DNA of 50,387 nt from Acidobacteriota bacterium (lineage in GTDB: Bacteria > Acidobacteriota > Terriglobia > Bryobacterales > Bryobacteraceae), in NCBI GenBank assembly GCA_025352795.1, contig JANXSF010000014.1:1-50387 (forward strand), written 5' to 3'. A model generated the notes under the pieces. It was given only the letters and a program-made list of their open reading frames with translations. It was not told the origin of the DNA and made no database searches. This document shows positions 48,863-50,387 of the stretch, piece by piece. Made by a program: the position numbers and the translations under genes. Every line of letters starts with the position of its first letter. Position 1 is the first letter of the stretch.

Positions 48863-48903
48863 AACTAGGTAATCCATTATGATGCAAAGACTTTGCGTTG
48901 AAG

Positions 48904-48935
48904 GGAGGACTTTCATGAACGGATCCCACCTTGCC
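48904..48935 (+). other. Ribosome site and start of a gene cut off by repeat copy C
   Basis: GGGAGG (48904-48909) five bases before ATG 48915, reading MNGSHLA; the repeat starts at 48936 and the frame ends in it after 17 codons (TGA). The strong ribosome site suggests a real gene once began here. The rest of it was not found on the far side of the repeat. Confidence 0.5.
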
Positions 48936-49325
48936 GAAGAACTGGGTCGAAGAACTGGGTCAGCCTGAACTTACCCTTTTACCATGATTTATAACGGAGG
49001 CAGAGCAAGCTGGCACTATTCCTAGTTTCGGCGGATTTGGAGTTAATCGCAAAAGGTTTTTAGTTTGAATAAGTTATGGCTTTGTTCAACATCCGACTGC
49101 GAGTGAACCCCAAGTAACAGTTGGCAAGGCAAGTCGCAATCTGCGAGCGCGCACAAAGCGATATCCTCGGTATGCACGCCAAAACTCGCCTAAAGAGCCG
49201 TAAAACCGTCCTTTTTTGCATTCGTGGATAAACACGAAATTGTGCCAGTGAGGGCTGCCTCTTTATTGGTAAGTCGAAAAGGTGTAAGTTCAGGCTGACC
49301 CAGTATTTCGACCCAGTATTTCGAT
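48936..49325. repeat. 360-bp repeat family, copy C
   Basis: Two GAAGAACTGGGTC units at the left end, CAGCCTGAACTTACCCTTTT, then AACGGAGGCAGAGCAAGCTG. Right end GGTGTAAGTTCAGGCTGACC, then two CCCAGTATTTCGA units. The doubling of the terminal unit at both ends is notable. Minus-strand translation of the right part reads LGQPELTPFRLTNKEAALTG, like copies A and B. Confidence 0.85.
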
Positions 49326-49346
49326 ATTAATTGAGCGCCTCCATTG

Positions 49347-49751
49347 CTAATGGGCCATCTGTGTAATTGCTGACCTTCCAGCATGCGGTCCATCAAGGAT
49401 CTTGACTACCGAATACCGCGCAGTCGTGTTGGTGGAAACCGGCGTCGTGTACACACTCGTGGCCCTTGTTCCATTTGTAACTCGGAAAATCTTTCTGGAG
49501 CGAACCGCATCTTGATAAGTGCGCCTTCTTGTGGAACTATCGACAACAACATTGTCGCCAGGAGTGTCCGTTTGGTGCAGCACAAGGATCATCATGGACT
49601 CTGGAACCTCGCATTCCCCGACCGGGCATTGAAAAGTCATAACTATAAGAGGGCTTGCCTTTGATTGGCTGCCTCCGCATGATGCTAGCAACCAAGCGAG
49701 CATGACCATTGCTGAAAGTACTCCGAATACACTTGCCTGGCGATTAGCCAT
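49347..49751 (-). CDS. Small lipoprotein
   Basis: 134 residues from ATG 49751; GGAG about 11 bases upstream. Lipoprotein signal: FGVLSAMVMLAWLLASC with lipobox LASC and Cys25 as lipid anchor. The mature part has a cysteine pair in TFQCPVGECEVPESMMILVL, a segment DTPGDNVVVDSSTRRRTYQD and the end YSVVKILDGPHAGRSAITQM. No family recognised. The pattern with two more cysteines close together may form a disulfide. A longer frame from 49775 adds eight residues. Its 3' end is 22 bases from repeat copy C. Likely outer-membrane or periplasmic; function unknown. Confidence 0.65.
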   Translation of the reverse strand: MANRQASVFGVLSAMVMLAWLLASCGGSQSKASPLIVMTFQCPVGECEVPESMMILVLHQTDTPGDNVVVDSSTRRRTYQDAVRSRKIFRVTNGTRATSVYTTPVSTNTTARYSVVKILDGPHAGRSAITQMAH

Positions 49752-49952
49752 GTGTTGTTTGACTCCGGGAATCATGAACTGTCAACTCTTCGCGGACTGT
49801 TTTGCTTCGCGGCCCGCCACCGCCTTCTTTAATCTCTCGATCCGCCGCTGCTGTCGGGGCTTGGCAATGCTTACGGAAAACTTGATTCATTATGCACCTT
49901 CGCCGATACTGCGGCTCGCCATTTTCCTGATTGGTGAACAGTAAGCGCAAAC

Positions 49953-49983
49953 GGAGGTATCATGCTGCCACACTATAACAAAC
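49953..49983 (+). pseudogene. Start of an antitoxin-type gene, cut by repeat copy D
   Basis: GGAGG (49953-49957) four bases before ATG 49962, reading MLPHYNKP up to the repeat boundary at 49984. Its likely continuation, the C-terminus of an antitoxin, resumes at 50077 after the repeat. Most of the gene between is gone. Confidence 0.5.
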
Positions 49984-50076
49984 CCGGTCAGCCTGAATTA
50001 CCCTTTAACCCTGATGCGAAACGGAGGCAGAGCCATCTGGCACTTTATCCTAGTTTCGACAGATTTGAAATCAATT
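49984..50076. repeat. 360-bp repeat family, copy D (left part only)
   Basis: CGGTCAGCCTGAATTACCCT and ACGGAGGCAGAGCCATCTGG then CCTAGTTTCGACAGATTTGA match the left end of copies A-C for about 93 bases and then stop abruptly. Right half missing. It separates the start and end of an antitoxin gene. Confidence 0.75.
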
Positions 50077-50115
50077 GACCACTACATCTACGGCTGGCCC
50101 AAACGCGAGTCATGA
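50077..50115 (+). pseudogene. Antitoxin C-terminus (VapB-like)
   Basis: DHYIYGWPKRES then TGA (50113-50115), overlapping the PIN-toxin ATG (50112-50114) as ATGA. The coupling and the GWPKRES-type end are typical for antitoxins before PIN toxins. The head of the gene is beyond repeat copy D. Confidence 0.5.
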
Positions 50116-50177
50116 CCTCGCTTTTTGCCGACACCTTCTATTGGATTGCTTTGACCGATGTCGTCAGCACCGAATAA
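50112..50177 (+). pseudogene. PIN-domain (VapC-type) toxin, N-terminal remnant
   Basis: MTSLFADTFYWIALTDVVST then a stop at 50175-50177. 'FADTFYWIAL' is the first strand and helix of a PIN nuclease, with the first catalytic Asp in ADTFYW. The other acidic residues of the active site are absent, so no toxin can be made. VapC toxins cleave tRNA or rRNA. Confidence 0.6.
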
Positions 50178-50387
50178 CATAAGAAGCTACTTCGAGCGTG
50201 AGAAGATCGTCTTGATCCGGCGACCAGACGTCATTCCCGCAACCTATAGCATATTCTCATCGAAGGATGAGCCTGAAGGTCGGCCTTTAGACCGGGCTCC
50301 TTTGTGTTTTCTTGTTTTCTTGTTTTGTTGTTTGGATTGGTAAAGGCACAACACAACCGCAGTCGAGGCGGTGGGAATGTGGGAATC
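50178..50387. other. Right edge of the window; no confident gene
   Basis: A frame from 50158 reads NIRSYFEREKIVLI and further but lacks a ribosome site, and I cannot support it as a gene. A hairpin with T-rich sequence follows (50268-50325). Confidence 0.3.
50268..50325 (+). terminator. Hairpin followed by a T-rich tract
   Basis: GAGCC-x4-GGTC pairs with GACC-x2-GGCTC, and the DNA after it is rich in T (GTTTTCTTGTTTTCTTGTTT). A plausible rho-independent terminator for whatever stood upstream, although the stem has bulges. Confidence 0.45.

Overview
The window looks like a chromosomal segment of an acidobacterium, most probably Bryobacterales (Solibacter/Bryobacter/Paludibaculum relatives). 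This is an inference from gene content: a planctomycete-type cytochrome (DUF1549/DUF1553) gene paired with DUF1501, an Oar-like TonB-dependent receptor of about 1200 residues, IPT/TIG-rich secreted proteins, an M28 and an S8 secreted peptidase, a TldD/TldE pair, a CHAT-TPR protein, and a winged-helix/kinase-fold/beta-propeller regulator. No rRNA or species marker is present.

Layout. 1-158 is the 5' end of a transposase running off the left edge. 312-9005 (minus) is a tightly packed seven-gene operon: carrier protein, acyl-CoA dehydrogenase-like flavoprotein, seryl-tRNA-synthetase-like amino acid:[carrier protein] ligase, DUF1839 protein, GH2 glycosidase, tandem alpha/beta hydrolase and GT4 glycosyltransferase. 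Six junctions are 4-base stop/start overlaps or a 5-base gap. A divergent methyltransferase (9135) shares its upstream region, which holds a 12-bp-periodic direct repeat. This aminoacyl-carrier-protein/glycan operon is the best candidate for an undescribed system. I propose that an amino acid is charged on the carrier, modified by the flavoprotein and delivered to a glycan or glycoconjugate.

10.5-19 kb holds a broken M28 peptidase, tRNA-Arg(ACG), a subtilisin-like protease and the DUF1501/cytochrome pair. 19-24 kb has a palindromic insertion, a RelE-type toxin-antitoxin pair whose toxin start looks damaged, and a secreted EXORDIUM-like protein with six TIG repeats. 23.6-29.4 kb has the TonB receptor, a GH5-like glycosidase and galE. 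29.4-34.5 kb is a repeat-rich, decayed stretch. It contains an 82-bp palindromic element, a secreted duplicated protein, remnants of a DUF433 gene, a dihydrofolate-reductase-like gene and a self-inverted REP-associated transposase (RAYT), plus a TPR protein and the first copy of a roughly 360-bp repeat family. 34.4-44.9 kb is mostly ordinary: zinc-ribbon protein, truncated haemoglobin, tldD-tldE-CHAT, a cohesin/IPT protein, ECF sigma with anti-sigma, lpxA (its 3' end rebuilt by a second 82-bp palindrome) and a PH-like membrane protein. 44.9-50.4 kb carries three more copies of the 360-bp repeat, a membrane regulator with a pseudokinase segment, a lipoprotein and a VapBC-type toxin-antitoxin remnant cut by a repeat.

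Two themes recur. The first is export and cell-surface chemistry: many Sec, Tat or lipoprotein signals and glycan enzymes. The second is REP/MITE-type elements that sit at gene boundaries and have changed or destroyed neighbouring genes. The ends of the 360-bp repeats match sequence beside the RAYT remnant, which suggests a link between the two.
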